Assembly (NCBI RefSeq): GCF_010723735.1
Contig: NZ_BLLB01000002.1
Location: 5,084,001-5,148,000, forward strand
Reading direction: 5' to 3'
Source: Mycolicibacterium hippocampi
GTDB taxonomy: Bacteria; Actinomycetota; Actinomycetes; Mycobacteriales; Mycobacteriaceae
DNA: 64,000 bases
This document shows positions 18,933 to 27,914 of the stretch, piece after piece. Each line of letters opens with the position of its first letter. Within the stretch, counting starts at the first letter, position 1. Position numbers and translations under genes: made by a program. The notes below the pieces were generated by a model that saw only the letters and a list, made by a program, of their open reading frames with translations, did not search any database and was not told where the DNA came from.

Positions 18933-19502
18933 CTATGGCAGCGGAGGAGTGGGTCCCGGCGGAAGGCTGGCACCGGGAGGTGGCGCCGTTCCAGGCAGCG
19001 GTTCACCGAGCTGATCCTGTGGCATCTGGCCGAGAAAGCTGCCCCTGAGGTATCCGCCCTCATAGAGGTGCCACAACCGCCTCGCAACATCGATTCTGGA
19101 TAGGTCGGTGTTCTCTGCCCCCGGCACGCCGTCGAATATTGTGCCCTCGCCGGGTGCCGAGGGCGCCAGGTTCTGCGGCAACAAGTGGGCATTGTTGAAG
19201 GCCTCGAGGTCCGGCGGCGTGCCGGGCGGCCCCCCCGGCGCCGCCGGCACCGGATTCTGGCCGAGCAGGTACTGACTCGGGTCGGCGGGTAACCCGGGCA
19301 GTAGTGATCCACGCTGCTCCGACAGCCCTCCGAGCAGCGGTGCTGACGGACCCGAAACCACCGGGGGCGCCGGAACCGCCGGATCGGGCAGTGACGGAAG
19401 AGGTTGCGCGGCCGCAGTTGTCGATGAGCCGACCACAGCCAGCAGTACGGCTACCGCGATGCTCGCCATCACGTCCGTCGTCATGCGGTCTTGGCCGACC
19501 AT
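18933..19502 (-). CDS. Proline-rich exported protein, unknown
   Basis: 189-aa protein with an N-terminal hydrophobic segment (residues 12-25, ending TTAAA|QP) followed by a Pro/Leu/Gly-rich mature chain and a small conserved-looking core, DLSRIDVARRLWHLYEGGYLRG, close to the C-terminus. Probably secreted. It follows two MspA-like genes on the same strand with only 15 nt between, so co-expression is likely. An internal ATG at 19484 gives a cleaner signal peptide. No function recognised. Confidence 0.6.
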   Translation of the reverse strand: MVGQDRMTTDVMASIAVAVLLAVVGSSTTAAAQPLPSLPDPAVPAPPVVSGPSAPLLGGLSEQRGSLLPGLPADPSQYLLGQNPVPAAPGGPPGTPPDLEAFNNAHLLPQNLAPSAPGEGTIFDGVPGAENTDLSRIDVARRLWHLYEGGYLRGSFLGQMPQDQLGEPLPGTAPPPGASLPPGPTPPLP

Positions 19503-19517
19503 CTTCGTATCCGGTCC

Positions 19518-20261
19518 TCAGACGGCTTTGGTGACGCCGTAGTAGGCGATGATGTCGTCGGTGTCCGTGGTGGAGCTCGTCAGTATTGCGTAGGACCGCA
19601 GGAATGACTGACCGACACAGCCGTCGATCGTGATGTGGACATCCTTGAGGGTGACGCGCGTTGTGGTGCCGCTGAACTCCTTCTGAACAACCTGTACCTC
19701 CTGGACCATGCCGGGCAGGAGATCGACTTCGATCGAGCCGCCGATCCCAACGTCGAATTCGAGTGAGTCGGGCAGCGGGAAAAGGTCGAAGCCGCCGGAG
19801 CTCAGGCCGCCGCCGAGGGTGACCTTGTCCAGGGTTATACCGCAGCCGATCTGATACCCGACGACCAGCGTTCCGCCATCCAGCTCGGTGCCACCCGAAC
19901 CCGTGACGGTCCCGGTGAATGTGCCGGCCGCCAGGTATTCACGGGACGAGACGGCAGTCGTCAGAGGTGCCACCGGCAACTGAGTCTCGTCGGTCGCGGT
20001 GACCGTCAAGATCCAGCCGTCCGGGGTCGTCACGACGCTGGCGGGCTCGGACGCGACAGCCCCGGTATCCGGTGGCGCGACCCCCGGGCCGGGCGGCAGC
20101 GGTTCCCCCGATGCGAGCGGTGCCGTCCCCAGCACTGGCAGCAGACACACAGCGGCCAGAACGGCGAGACGAAGCAATATCGGCCGGTCGAGAAACCTCA
20201 CACAAGTTGTCACTCGGCGGAACTGCGGCACTGCCTGACTCCTCATTCGTCGTGGTGACAT
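19518..20261 (-). CDS. MspA-family porin-like protein 2
   Basis: 247-aa exported protein related to the MspA porin family of the mycobacterial outer membrane. Seen: signal region (about residues 20-45, LAVLAAVCLLPVL...ASG), then AGTFTGTVTG, LVVGYQIGCGI and the C-terminal VGQSFLRSYAILTSST and YYGVTKAV. Like its neighbour it has two cysteines (GYQIGCGI and DGCVGQSF) that classical MspA lacks. Start is uncertain: ATG 20261 or ATG 20246, neither with a good ribosome site. Tandem duplicate of the upstream gene, 20 nt away. Pore activity not shown. Confidence 0.7.
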   Translation of the reverse strand: MSPRRMRSQAVPQFRRVTTCVRFLDRPILLRLAVLAAVCLLPVLGTAPLASGEPLPPGPGVAPPDTGAVASEPASVVTTPDGWILTVTATDETQLPVAPLTTAVSSREYLAAGTFTGTVTGSGGTELDGGTLVVGYQIGCGITLDKVTLGGGLSSGGFDLFPLPDSLEFDVGIGGSIEVDLLPGMVQEVQVVQKEFSGTTTRVTLKDVHITIDGCVGQSFLRSYAILTSSTTDTDDIIAYYGVTKAV

Positions 20262-20281
20262 GTCGCAAAGCCCCGCGGCGG

Positions 20282-20947
20282 TCAGACGATCTTGGTGACA
20301 CCGAGATAAGTGATGACATCCTCGGTGTCCTCGGTCGAGACGGCCAGGGTCGCACGGGACCGGATGAACGACTGACCGACACATCGATCGAAGTTGACGC
20401 GCAGACCGGTGATGGTGACCCGGGCTTCGTCGCCCTCAAACTTCTTGTCGGCGATGTCGACCACCGAGATCTGGCCCGGCAGCAGGTCGATACTTCCGTC
20501 GATGCCGAACTGGCCGTCGAAGTCTGGTATCGGAAGTACCACGGCTAGGCCGGCGCTGGGCTCGATCGCGATTTCATCCGCCAGGACCCCACAGCCGATC
20601 TGGTACCCGGCAACAAGCGTTCCGCCGGTCAGCTCCGTCGTGCCGGAGCCCGTGACCTTCCCGACGAAGGTGCCACCGACCAGGTATTCACGCGACGAGA
20701 TCGCCGTCGTCAGCGGCGCAACGGGCAGCTGTGACTCGTCACGTGCAGACACCTCGACACGCCAGCCGTCGGGAGTGTCCAAGACTCCCGGGGCGCCCGA
20801 TGCCACGACGCCGGGTGGCGGGGGCGGGCCGACATCGGCGACCGGTTGCACCGGCGGCTCGGGCAGTGGTTCCGCCCACGCGAGTTGCGCCGACCCGACG
20901 GTCATCAACCAGCCAGCAACCGCAAAGGCGGTGAAACTCTTCGACAT
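20282..20947 (-). CDS. MspA-family porin-like protein 1
   Basis: 221-aa MspA-like exported protein. Signal peptide ends GSAQLAWA|EP (about residue 26). Conserved blocks shared with the downstream copy: SQLPVAPLTTAISSREYL, TLVAGYQIGCGV, CVGQSFIRSRATL and TYLGVTKIV. ATG 20947 has AAAGGCG ten bases upstream and gives a clean signal peptide, so it is preferred over an earlier ATG at 20974. The Pro-rich N-terminal linker (residues 28-55) is absent from classical MspA. Likely outer-membrane or periplasmic. Confidence 0.75.
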   Translation of the reverse strand: MSKSFTAFAVAGWLMTVGSAQLAWAEPLPEPPVQPVADVGPPPPPGVVASGAPGVLDTPDGWRVEVSARDESQLPVAPLTTAISSREYLVGGTFVGKVTGSGTTELTGGTLVAGYQIGCGVLADEIAIEPSAGLAVVLPIPDFDGQFGIDGSIDLLPGQISVVDIADKKFEGDEARVTITGLRVNFDRCVGQSFIRSRATLAVSTEDTEDVITYLGVTKIV

Positions 20948-21132
20948 GCGGTGGTTCGCCTTTCGCGGACACATCTCGCAGAACTGTAGTCGGGGCGGTC
21001 CCCGGCGGCGAGCGGACGACCAAACCTTCCTGCGCGGTTCGCAAACTGGTCACCGGCACTGTGCGCGGCGAACGCGCGGAAGGCCCAGTGAGCCTATTGA
21101 CAGGTTTTCGAAGTGGGTCGAGGATTCGGGTC

Positions 21133-21693
21133 ATGGCCGCTCCGGGTGTCGTCGGGCGACTTCTGGCCGCGGGGCTGATCGCGTTCGGTATCGGCCTGGG
21201 CGGCAGCACCACGAACGCTTCCGCCGATCCAGGCGAGGCGGAGCCGCCGGCTCCCGGGCCGGCAGCGGTCGGCGTACCTGTTGAGGGCGACCCCGCGGAG
21301 TCGGTCAGCGCGGCCTGCCGACAGTTCACCGCGGCGCTGCGGGTCGCCTCCGTCTACTACAACAACTTCGCCTACTCGATTGCCGGCAATGGCGCGTATG
21401 TCGACTACCAAGATCCGGCCGTCCGCAGCGAAAACCTGGATGGGCGAACCGCGTTGCGGAAAGCAGCCGGTGAAGCGCTGAGCGCGGCGTCGACACCCGG
21501 CCTGCCGCCGAACATCGCCAATCCGATGCGATCGTGGTCATGGCACGCCGGGAAGCTGGTGCTGGCCATGGGGCTTCGCGCTGACGGCGACACCCTCGAC
21601 AACACGGCAGCCGAACTCGACAAGGAGGCGGAGATCACCCAGATGGCCTGCGCCAACGCCGGCGCACTACCGGCAAGGGGCCCGCGTCGATAG
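21133..21693 (+). CDS. Exported protein of unknown function
   Basis: 186-aa protein with a signal peptide (residues 1-32, ending NASA|DP), an acidic/Pro linker, then a helical core with two cysteines (AACRQF and MACANAG) and aromatic VYYNNFAYSI. The pattern resembles small mycobacterial secreted helical proteins. ATG 21133 follows GAGGA at good spacing. It occupies the locus of TB8.4 (Rv1174c) in M. tuberculosis but is longer and shows no similarity I can see. Divergent from the MspA-like operon. Confidence 0.65.
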   Translation: MAAPGVVGRLLAAGLIAFGIGLGGSTTNASADPGEAEPPAPGPAAVGVPVEGDPAESVSAACRQFTAALRVASVYYNNFAYSIAGNGAYVDYQDPAVRSENLDGRTALRKAAGEALSAASTPGLPPNIANPMRSWSWHAGKLVLAMGLRADGDTLDNTAAELDKEAEITQMACANAGALPARGPRR

Positions 21694-21861
21694 CTCGCGC
21701 ACCCGGACGGCGAAAGCCCGCACGCGTGTCGCCCCGTCGCCCCGTCGCAAAGAACCCGGACCACCGGGAAAGAACCGGATGGGTTGGTCCAACGTGCTAC
21801 CGGCACTGTCCAGGTTGCATAGACTGGCCCGCACGGCATCAACGCACATCGAGGAGCGACC

Positions 21862-22155
21862 ATGACGACGCCTGGTGTCAAAGTTCGTCGGGTCATCGTG
21901 TTCGGTGGCTTTGCCATCGCCGCCGCCATCGGGCCGGCGGTGGCCGCGTCAATCGGCGCCGAACCGACTGACACGCCGATGGCCACGTGCCCGCCGGGCG
22001 AACACCAGGATCCCTCGACGCTCGCCTGCTTGCCGGGGCCGGCGCCCGTCGGTGTAGATGTTGCCCCTGGCCTCAACCAGCAATGGGTCGAGCAGGACGT
22101 CTACGGCACGCCCGGCGAGCAACCCGCCCATGCCGGCGGCACCACGGTTCCTTGA
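21862..22155 (+). CDS. Small exported protein, unknown
   Basis: 97-aa protein with an N-terminal signal/anchor (residues 10-30) and a short mature part containing CPPGEHQDPSTLACLPG, two cysteines 15 apart that could form a small disulfide loop. GAGGAGCGACC precedes ATG 21862. The stop is followed at once by a GC-rich hairpin. Unrecognised; similar short Cys-loop proteins are common in mycobacteria. Confidence 0.6.
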   Translation: MTTPGVKVRRVIVFGGFAIAAAIGPAVAASIGAEPTDTPMATCPPGEHQDPSTLACLPGPAPVGVDVAPGLNQQWVEQDVYGTPGEQPAHAGGTTVP

Positions 22156-22172
22156 GGCCGGCACCGCCGGCC
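22156..22172. terminator. GC-rich hairpin after small exported gene
   Basis: GGCCGGC-ACC-GCCGGCC is a perfect 7-bp stem with a 3-nt loop beginning directly after the stop codon, between convergent genes. No T-run follows. Confidence 0.45.
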
Positions 22173-22245
22173 GCGAGCGCGACAGAAATGCCCGCCGGTC
22201 GCGGCGCGGCGGCGTGCAGACCCGCGCGGTCGCGGAACGGGGAGG

Positions 22246-24825
22246 TCAGGCGGCCAGCGGGGTGTAGGTGGTGGTGCGCTGCCGGGCGGGACGGCCGATG
22301 CCGGCCGCGATGCCGATCAGGTCCTCGATGCTCTTGTACGAGCCGAACTCCGAGCCGGCCATCCGCGAGATGGTCTCCTCCATCAAGGTGCCGCCGAGGT
22401 CGTTGGCCCCGCCGTTGAGCATCACCTGGGTGCGCTCGACGCCGAGCTTCACCCAGCTGGTCTGGATGTTGGAGATCCTGCCGTGCAACATGATTCGCGC
22501 CAGCGCATGCACTGCGCGGTTGTCCCGGTGCGTCGGCCCGGGGCGCGCCCCGCCCGCCAGGTACAGCGGCGAGGACTGATGCACGAACGGCAGTGGCACG
22601 AACTCGGTGAAACCTCCGGTGCGGTCCTGGATCTCGCGCAGCACTCGCAGGTGCCCGACCCAGTGGCGCGGCGCGTCGACGTGGCCGTACATCATCGTCG
22701 AACTCGACCGCAGCCCGACTTCGTGTGCCGTCGTGACCACCTCGATCCACATCGAGGTGGGCAGCTTGCCCTTGGTCAGCACCCACCGCACCTCGTCGTC
22801 GAGGATCTCCGCTGCCGTCCCGGGAATGCTGTCCAGCCCGGCCTCCCGCAGTTCGGTGAGCCAATCACGAATGCTCACACCGCTTTTGGCGACACCGTTG
22901 GTGATCTCCATCGGGCTGAATGCGTGCACATGCATCGACGGCACCCGCGCCTTGACTGCACGAACCAGGTCGGCATACCCGGTGACGGGTAACTCGGGGT
23001 CGATACCACCCTGCATGCACACCTCGGTGGCCCCGGCGGCGTGCGCCTCCCACGCCCGCTGGGCGACCTCGTCGGTCGACAGCGAGAACGCGTCGGCGTC
23101 CCCCTTGCGCTGGGCGAACGCGCAGAACCGGCAGCCTGTGTAGCAGATGTTGGTGAAGTTGATGTTGCGGTTGACGACGAACGTGACGTCGTCCCCGACC
23201 GCGTCGCGGCGCAACGAATCAGCCAGCGCCGCAACGGCATCCATCGCAGGACCATCCGCGGTGGCCAGCGCGAGGTACTCGTCGTCGGTGCAACCGGCGG
23301 GATCGCGCTCGGCCGAGCGCAGCGCGGCGAGCACGTCGGTGTCGACTCGCTCGGGAGCGCGGGTGGCCAGCTCGTGCACCTTCTCCCGGATGGACTCCCA
23401 GTCACCGAACGCGCTGCCGAGATCACTGCGGGTCTCGGTCAGCCTGCCCTCGGCATCGATCGCGGCGTGCAGGTCGGTGCGACCCAATGACTCGGTCGCT
23501 TCGTCGGGCTCCTGCCAGGGGCGGCCCACCGGATTGACATCGAGGGCGTAGCCGGTCTCGGGGTCGGCGAGGGCGTCGACGTGCCCCTGCACCCGGGGGT
23601 CGATCCAGCCGGCGCGGGCCTGCACGTACTGCGGCTGCGCCGTCAGCCGCTGCACCAGGTCGTAGCCCGCTTCGGCCGTCACCGCTGCGAGCTCGTCGAG
23701 CGCGGGCCAGGGACGCTCGGGGTTGACGTGGTCGGGCGTCAACGGCGACACCCCTCCCCAGTCATCCACACCTGCCCCGAGAAGCGCCAGACAATCGGCC
23801 CGCGACACCAGGTTCGGCGGGGCCTGGATGCGCACCTTGGGACCCATCACCAGCCGGCTGACCGCCAGCGTGGCCAGGAACTCGTCGATCTCCGCATCGG
23901 GCGTTGCCGCCATCGCGGTGTGCTCCTTGGCGCGGAAGTTCTGCACGATCACTTCCTGGACGTGCCCGAACGACTTGTGTGACCGGCGGATGGCGTGGAT
24001 GGTCTCGGCGCGCTCGCGCAACGTCTCACCGATGCCCACCAGCAGCCCGGTGGTGAAGGGAATCGACAACCGGCCGGCGTCGTCGAGCGTCCGCAACCGC
24101 ACCTCGGGATCTTTGTCCGGGCTGCCGTAGTGAGCTTCCCCGCGCGTCTCGAACAGCCGCCGCGACGTCGTCTCGAGCATCATCCCCATCGACGGTGCGA
24201 CCGGTTTGAGCCGAGACAGTTCCGTCCAGCTCATCACGCCCGGGTTGAGGTGCGGCAGCAGACCGGTCTCCTCGAGCACCCGGATCGCCATCGCCCGCAC
24301 ATAGTCCAAAGTTGAGTCGTAACCCCGCTCGTCGAGCCATTGACGCGCCTCGTCCCACCGCTCTTCCGGGCGGTCGCCGAGGGTGAACAACGCTTCTTTG
24401 CAACCCAATTCGGCGCCACGACGAGCGACGTCGAGAATCTCGTCGGGCTCCATGTACATGCCTTTGCCCGCTGCCCGCAGCCGGCCGGGGACGGTGACGA
24501 AGGTGCAGTAGTGGCAGGTGTCGCGGCACAGGTGAGTGACGGGGATGAACACCTTGCGCGAGTAGCTGATGGGCAGCCGGCCTGTCGGGCCTCGCCGGCC
24601 CGCGGCTTCCAGTCCGGCGTCGCGCACCCGCGCGGCGCTGGCGCACAGGTCGGCCAGATCGTCGCCACGCGCCGTCAGCGCTACCGCGGCCTCGTCGACG
24701 TTGAGCGCCACCCCGTCGCGCGCGCGCCGCAGCACCCGCCTCATAGCGGCCGGACTCGCTGCACCCGCCTTCGGCGGAACAGCGGGGATGGGCAGGTCGG
24801 CGCCGCGTTGGGTGTTCAGAGCCAC
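22246..24825 (-). CDS. fbiC: FO synthase FbiC (fused CofG/CofH)
   Basis: 859-aa bifunctional radical-SAM enzyme that makes FO, the deazaflavin core of coenzyme F420, from a pyrimidine precursor and tyrosine. Two CxxxCxxC clusters are visible: CRDTCHYC in the N-terminal CofG half and CYTGCRFC in the C-terminal CofH half. GTG 24825 (VALNTQRG) gives a length close to M. tuberculosis FbiC (856 aa); the open frame extends a further 15 residues. F420-type oxidoreductases such as the Rv1155-like gene in this window depend on its product. Confidence 0.95.
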   Translation of the reverse strand: MALNTQRGADLPIPAVPPKAGAASPAAMRRVLRRARDGVALNVDEAAVALTARGDDLADLCASAARVRDAGLEAAGRRGPTGRLPISYSRKVFIPVTHLCRDTCHYCTFVTVPGRLRAAGKGMYMEPDEILDVARRGAELGCKEALFTLGDRPEERWDEARQWLDERGYDSTLDYVRAMAIRVLEETGLLPHLNPGVMSWTELSRLKPVAPSMGMMLETTSRRLFETRGEAHYGSPDKDPEVRLRTLDDAGRLSIPFTTGLLVGIGETLRERAETIHAIRRSHKSFGHVQEVIVQNFRAKEHTAMAATPDAEIDEFLATLAVSRLVMGPKVRIQAPPNLVSRADCLALLGAGVDDWGGVSPLTPDHVNPERPWPALDELAAVTAEAGYDLVQRLTAQPQYVQARAGWIDPRVQGHVDALADPETGYALDVNPVGRPWQEPDEATESLGRTDLHAAIDAEGRLTETRSDLGSAFGDWESIREKVHELATRAPERVDTDVLAALRSAERDPAGCTDDEYLALATADGPAMDAVAALADSLRRDAVGDDVTFVVNRNINFTNICYTGCRFCAFAQRKGDADAFSLSTDEVAQRAWEAHAAGATEVCMQGGIDPELPVTGYADLVRAVKARVPSMHVHAFSPMEITNGVAKSGVSIRDWLTELREAGLDSIPGTAAEILDDEVRWVLTKGKLPTSMWIEVVTTAHEVGLRSSSTMMYGHVDAPRHWVGHLRVLREIQDRTGGFTEFVPLPFVHQSSPLYLAGGARPGPTHRDNRAVHALARIMLHGRISNIQTSWVKLGVERTQVMLNGGANDLGGTLMEETISRMAGSEFGSYKSIEDLIGIAAGIGRPARQRTTTYTPLAA

Positions 24826-24969
24826 TTCCCTGTAACTCCGGAGTCGTCGCGGATCATCCGCGCGTCTCACTATCTGAAACCGAGTGCGCGCGACATGCCC
24901 CTGACATAGACGTCACAGTAGTCATCCGACGACGGCGCCGGGGTCCGCCCCGTCGATCGGGTGCCCGGA

Positions 24970-25407
24970 TCAGCCCGCGGGCGTCGAGTGCCGCACCAGC
25001 ACCCAGGCGCCGGGCAGCGCTCCCAACGCGATCAGCAGCAGCGGGGCGAACTCCATGATCCCGGTGCCGCCGAAGACGATGTCGTCGCCCGGACCGCCGA
25101 AGGTGAACACCAGCACGGTCAGCAGCCACGTCCACAGCGGCAGCGCCGCCAGCCGGGGACTCGGCGTCCACTGCAGCGCCGCCCACACCAACAACGCGTT
25201 GAGTACACCGCTGAGCAGCGCACTGACCGGCAGCGGCACCGGGCCGATTCGCAGGGGCAGGAAGAAGACCGCCATCAGTGCGGAGAACACCCCGTCGGCG
25301 CCGATCAGGACCAGCATCGCGAGACGGAGCCGGCCCGAGGCCGGCGTGGACGTCGCTGTCAGGTCGGGATGCTGTCGAGCACGGAGACGAGCGAACCCAC
25401 GACCCAC
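24970..25407 (-). CDS. Small integral membrane protein (Rv1171-like)
   Basis: 145-aa protein with four hydrophobic helices, starting near residue 28 (LRLAMLVLIGADGVFSALMA) and including LVFTFGGPGDDIVFGGTGIMEFAP. Position between mshB and fbiC matches Rv1171. GTG 25407 is the first start but overlaps a well-initiated 35-aa frame; an internal ATG at 25317 would avoid this and start at the first helix. No known function. Confidence 0.7.
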   Translation of the reverse strand: MGRGFARLRARQHPDLTATSTPASGRLRLAMLVLIGADGVFSALMAVFFLPLRIGPVPLPVSALLSGVLNALLVWAALQWTPSPRLAALPLWTWLLTVLVFTFGGPGDDIVFGGTGIMEFAPLLLIALGALPGAWVLVRHSTPAG

Positions 25408-25466
25408 TGGAAGCTGTCGAGGCGGTCCTGCCAGTGCTGCAGGTTGGGATCCAGGTCCGGGTCCAT
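25359..25466 (-). CDS. Candidate 35-aa protein with strong ribosome site
   Basis: Short frame, ATG 25466, with GGAGGGG six bases upstream. It encodes an acidic amphipathic peptide with MDPDLDPNLQHWQDRLDSF at the N-terminus and a hydrophobic C-terminal half (WVVGSLVSVLDSIPT). It overlaps the 5' end of the membrane protein frame by 49 nt if that starts at 25407, so translation of one may couple to the other. No function recognised. The ribosome site and composition are the only support. Confidence 0.45.
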   Translation of the reverse strand: MDPDLDPNLQHWQDRLDSFQWVVGSLVSVLDSIPT

Positions 25467-25535
25467 GCGCTTCCCCTCCGTGCGACCGATCGGTTTCGGG
25501 CAGCTTACCCGGTCATCGCGCCGACTGACCCGCGG

Positions 25536-25937
25536 CTAACACAAACCGACGGTGCGCGTGATCACGGCGCCGGCCTCATGCATCGCTTCGCGTAGCGGAT
25601 CGGCCAGTTCGTCGGGCAGCACGTCACGAGACCACACCAACCTGCAACGGTCGGCGCCGTCCGGAATGACCTGCATGACCGCGTTGTCGTGATCTGGCCG
25701 CAGTGAGTCGCCGATGACCGAATACACGATGCGACGCGCAGCGTCATCGCGAGCGACCAGCCGTTCGCGGGCGATGGTGCCGTTGGCGAAGGTCACCACC
25801 CGGACGTCGCCCTCCGCCTGCGATGACACGACATAACCCGGCGCCATGGCGGCCGGGCCGGCTGCCCAGTCGCCGACCACTCGCCACGCCCGTGCAGCGT
25901 CAACATCGATCAGGAACTCGGTGTGAATCGAAGCCAT
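25536..25937 (-). CDS. SRPBCC-fold protein (polyketide cyclase/START-like)
   Basis: 133-aa protein of the SRPBCC superfamily, a hydrophobic ligand-binding helix-grip fold. Typical features: start MASIHTEFLIDVDAARAWRVVGDW, central VSSQAEGDVRVVTFANG, and a long C-terminal helix LADPLREAMHEAGAVITR. ATG 25937 gives this canonical start. It is divergent from an AraC-type regulator across 86 nt, suggesting the pair is a regulator-target unit. Ligand unknown. Confidence 0.8.
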   Translation of the reverse strand: MASIHTEFLIDVDAARAWRVVGDWAAGPAAMAPGYVVSSQAEGDVRVVTFANGTIARERLVARDDAARRIVYSVIGDSLRPDHDNAVMQVIPDGADRCRLVWSRDVLPDELADPLREAMHEAGAVITRTVGLC

Positions 25938-26023
25938 GCATGCAGCCTGCGCCCGCAACCCGCGACGGGTCTTGAACATTTTTGCGCAACCGAGGTGTCG
26001 GAGAGAGCGGCTAGTGTCGAGCC

Positions 26024-26863
26024 GTGCCGACTGCGGTGACCCTGGTGACGCGCCCGGAGTTCAGCCTGCATGCTTGGACTTGCCGCGGCGGTGACACGGG
26101 CTGGTCTGCCCCTGAGCGGCCGGTGGATGCGCGGCTGGTGCTGGTTCGCGCCGGGCGCTTCCGGCGACGCAGCCTCAGCGGTCAGGTCGATCTCGACCCG
26201 ACAGTCGGATATCTGGGTGCACCCGGCGAAGAGGAGGTGTTCGCGCATCCGCATGGGGGCGATGCGTGTACCTCGCTCCAGCTGGCCGGGGACTGCTGGC
26301 GGGCGCTGGTCGGCGATCCCGGGAACATCTTCCACGGCACGTTCTACGTCGACGCGAGAGTCGAACTCGGGCATCGCATGCTGCTGGCGGCCGGGCCGGC
26401 CGATGCCGATGGCCTGCTGGCCGAGCGGTTGGTCCATCTGATGGCGGCGGCGCTTTGCCCCACAGCCGACCGTCGGATGCCGGTGACGGACCGACCCACA
26501 CCCGCCGACCAGCGACTGGTGCATCGGGCCCGTGCCGCCATCCACGATGGTCACCCGGCAGCACACGGCCTGTTCGCCCTGGCGGCGCTGTTGGGTGCGT
26601 CCCCGTATCGGTTGAGCCGAGCCTTCCCACGGGAGCTGGGCGTATCACTGACCAGATATCGCAATCGGGTGCGGGTGGGCTGGGCCCTCGACCGGCTGCG
26701 CCGCGGCGACGCGACGCTCGCCGATCTGGCTGCACAGCTCGGTTTCGCCGATCAGGCCCACCTGACCCGCACGATGCGTGAGCATGTCGGATACCCACCG
26801 GCGGCGGTTCGCAGAATGCTGGGCAACGAGCGCCCGCACCGGCCACGGTCCCCTCCCCGCTAA
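26024..26863 (+). CDS. AraC-family transcriptional regulator
   Basis: 279-aa regulator. Residues 1-150 form an unusual sensor half with FSLHAWTCRGGDTGWSAPE; the C-terminal double helix-turn-helix is intact: LAALLGASPYRLSRAFPRELGVSLTRYRNRVRVGWALDRL and LADLAAQLGFADQAHLTRTMREHVG. Start GTG 26024. Its stop overlaps the convergent mshB stop by 4 nt. Likely target is the divergent SRPBCC gene; effector unknown. Confidence 0.88.
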   Translation: MPTAVTLVTRPEFSLHAWTCRGGDTGWSAPERPVDARLVLVRAGRFRRRSLSGQVDLDPTVGYLGAPGEEEVFAHPHGGDACTSLQLAGDCWRALVGDPGNIFHGTFYVDARVELGHRMLLAAGPADADGLLAERLVHLMAAALCPTADRRMPVTDRPTPADQRLVHRARAAIHDGHPAAHGLFALAALLGASPYRLSRAFPRELGVSLTRYRNRVRVGWALDRLRRGDATLADLAAQLGFADQAHLTRTMREHVGYPPAAVRRMLGNERPHRPRSPPR

Positions 26864-27711
26864 CCCAGCTTCAGCCCGGCCAGCAAGTCGGACTCCCAGC
26901 CACGATCGTCCCGTTGCCCGGGCGCACCTGCGGCCAGGACGTAGTACTCCCACCCGTCGATCGGCAGCGCGATGCTGTTCGACAGTGCGCCGGCCCTGCC
27001 GTCCGCGGACACGCTCACCTGAGTCTGATGCGCGCGCAGCGCCGCGACCTTCGCCGGCAGGTGCGCACTGACGTCCAGCGCCGCATCGATCGCGTTGTCG
27101 GCGAAGCCGAAGGGAAGGTCGGCGCCGGTGACCCGCGTCCACTCCTCCGGCACATCGGTGAGCGCCTCCAACCCGGCGGTCATCGCCGACGTCGACATCA
27201 CCGTCCAGTACACCTTCGGCACCTGCCAGTCGGCCGCCTCGAGCGCCGCCGTCGTCACCCGGTGCACGTGCACGTGGTCGGGGTGCCCGTAGCCGCCGTC
27301 CGGGTCATAGGTGACGACGACGTGCGGACGGAGGCCGTCGATCACCGCGGCCATCGCGGCCGCCTGTTCGCCGAGATCACCGTCGACGAACCGTTCCTGG
27401 TGCCGCTTCGGAGTGCCTTCCATGCCTGAGTCGCGCCAGCGCCCGGGCCCGCCGAGGAAACGCGGGCGGTCCACCCCGAGCGCGGTCAGCGCCGCCGTCA
27501 GCTCACCGATCCGGTAGCCGCCCAACTGGTCGGCGCAGTCGACGGCGAGTTGCGCCCACTGCTCGCCGATCACCTCCCCCTCCTCGCCGAGCGTGCACGT
27601 GAGCACCTGCACCTGCGCGCCACGGGCCACGTAGTGCGCGATGGTCGCGCCCGTGGTCAGGGTCTCGTCGTCGGGATGGGCATGGACAAAGAGCAGCCGC
27701 GCGGTCTCCAT
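26860..27711 (-). CDS. mshB: Mycothiol deacetylase MshB
   Basis: 283-aa zinc amidase that removes acetate from GlcNAc-inositol to give GlcN-inositol, the second committed step to mycothiol, the main actinobacterial thiol. Zinc ligands: AHPDDE near residue 13-16 and the later GYGHPDHVHVH histidine. YDPDGGYGHPDH is the MshB/Mca signature. ATG 27711 (METARLLFVHAHPDDE) is the canonical start. Length is normal for MshB (about 300 aa) and position matches Rv1170. Confidence 0.95.
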   Translation of the reverse strand: METARLLFVHAHPDDETLTTGATIAHYVARGAQVQVLTCTLGEEGEVIGEQWAQLAVDCADQLGGYRIGELTAALTALGVDRPRFLGGPGRWRDSGMEGTPKRHQERFVDGDLGEQAAAMAAVIDGLRPHVVVTYDPDGGYGHPDHVHVHRVTTAALEAADWQVPKVYWTVMSTSAMTAGLEALTDVPEEWTRVTGADLPFGFADNAIDAALDVSAHLPAKVAALRAHQTQVSVSADGRAGALSNSIALPIDGWEYYVLAAGAPGQRDDRGWESDLLAGLKLG

Positions 27712-27914
27712 CCGACCAGCTTGCCAACTCTTCACGCTCCGCGGGGGGTGGCGGGTCCACAGCTGCCGAAGCAGCGTTCCTGGGAGCCCACCACGCTCCG
27801 CGAAAAATACCTGCGACGCGCCCGAACAACCCATTGACACAGCTCGGCTGGTGAGTTTCGATGAGTATCTCGACGTTTGCTAGCAAAGTCTGTCGCAAAG
27901 GGGAGCGAGTCGCT

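Noticed and set aside
21133..21693. TB8.4 (Rv1174c) orthologue expected at this position
   Set aside because: Protein is 186 aa rather than about 110 and shares no visible sequence with TB8.4, so I left it unnamed.
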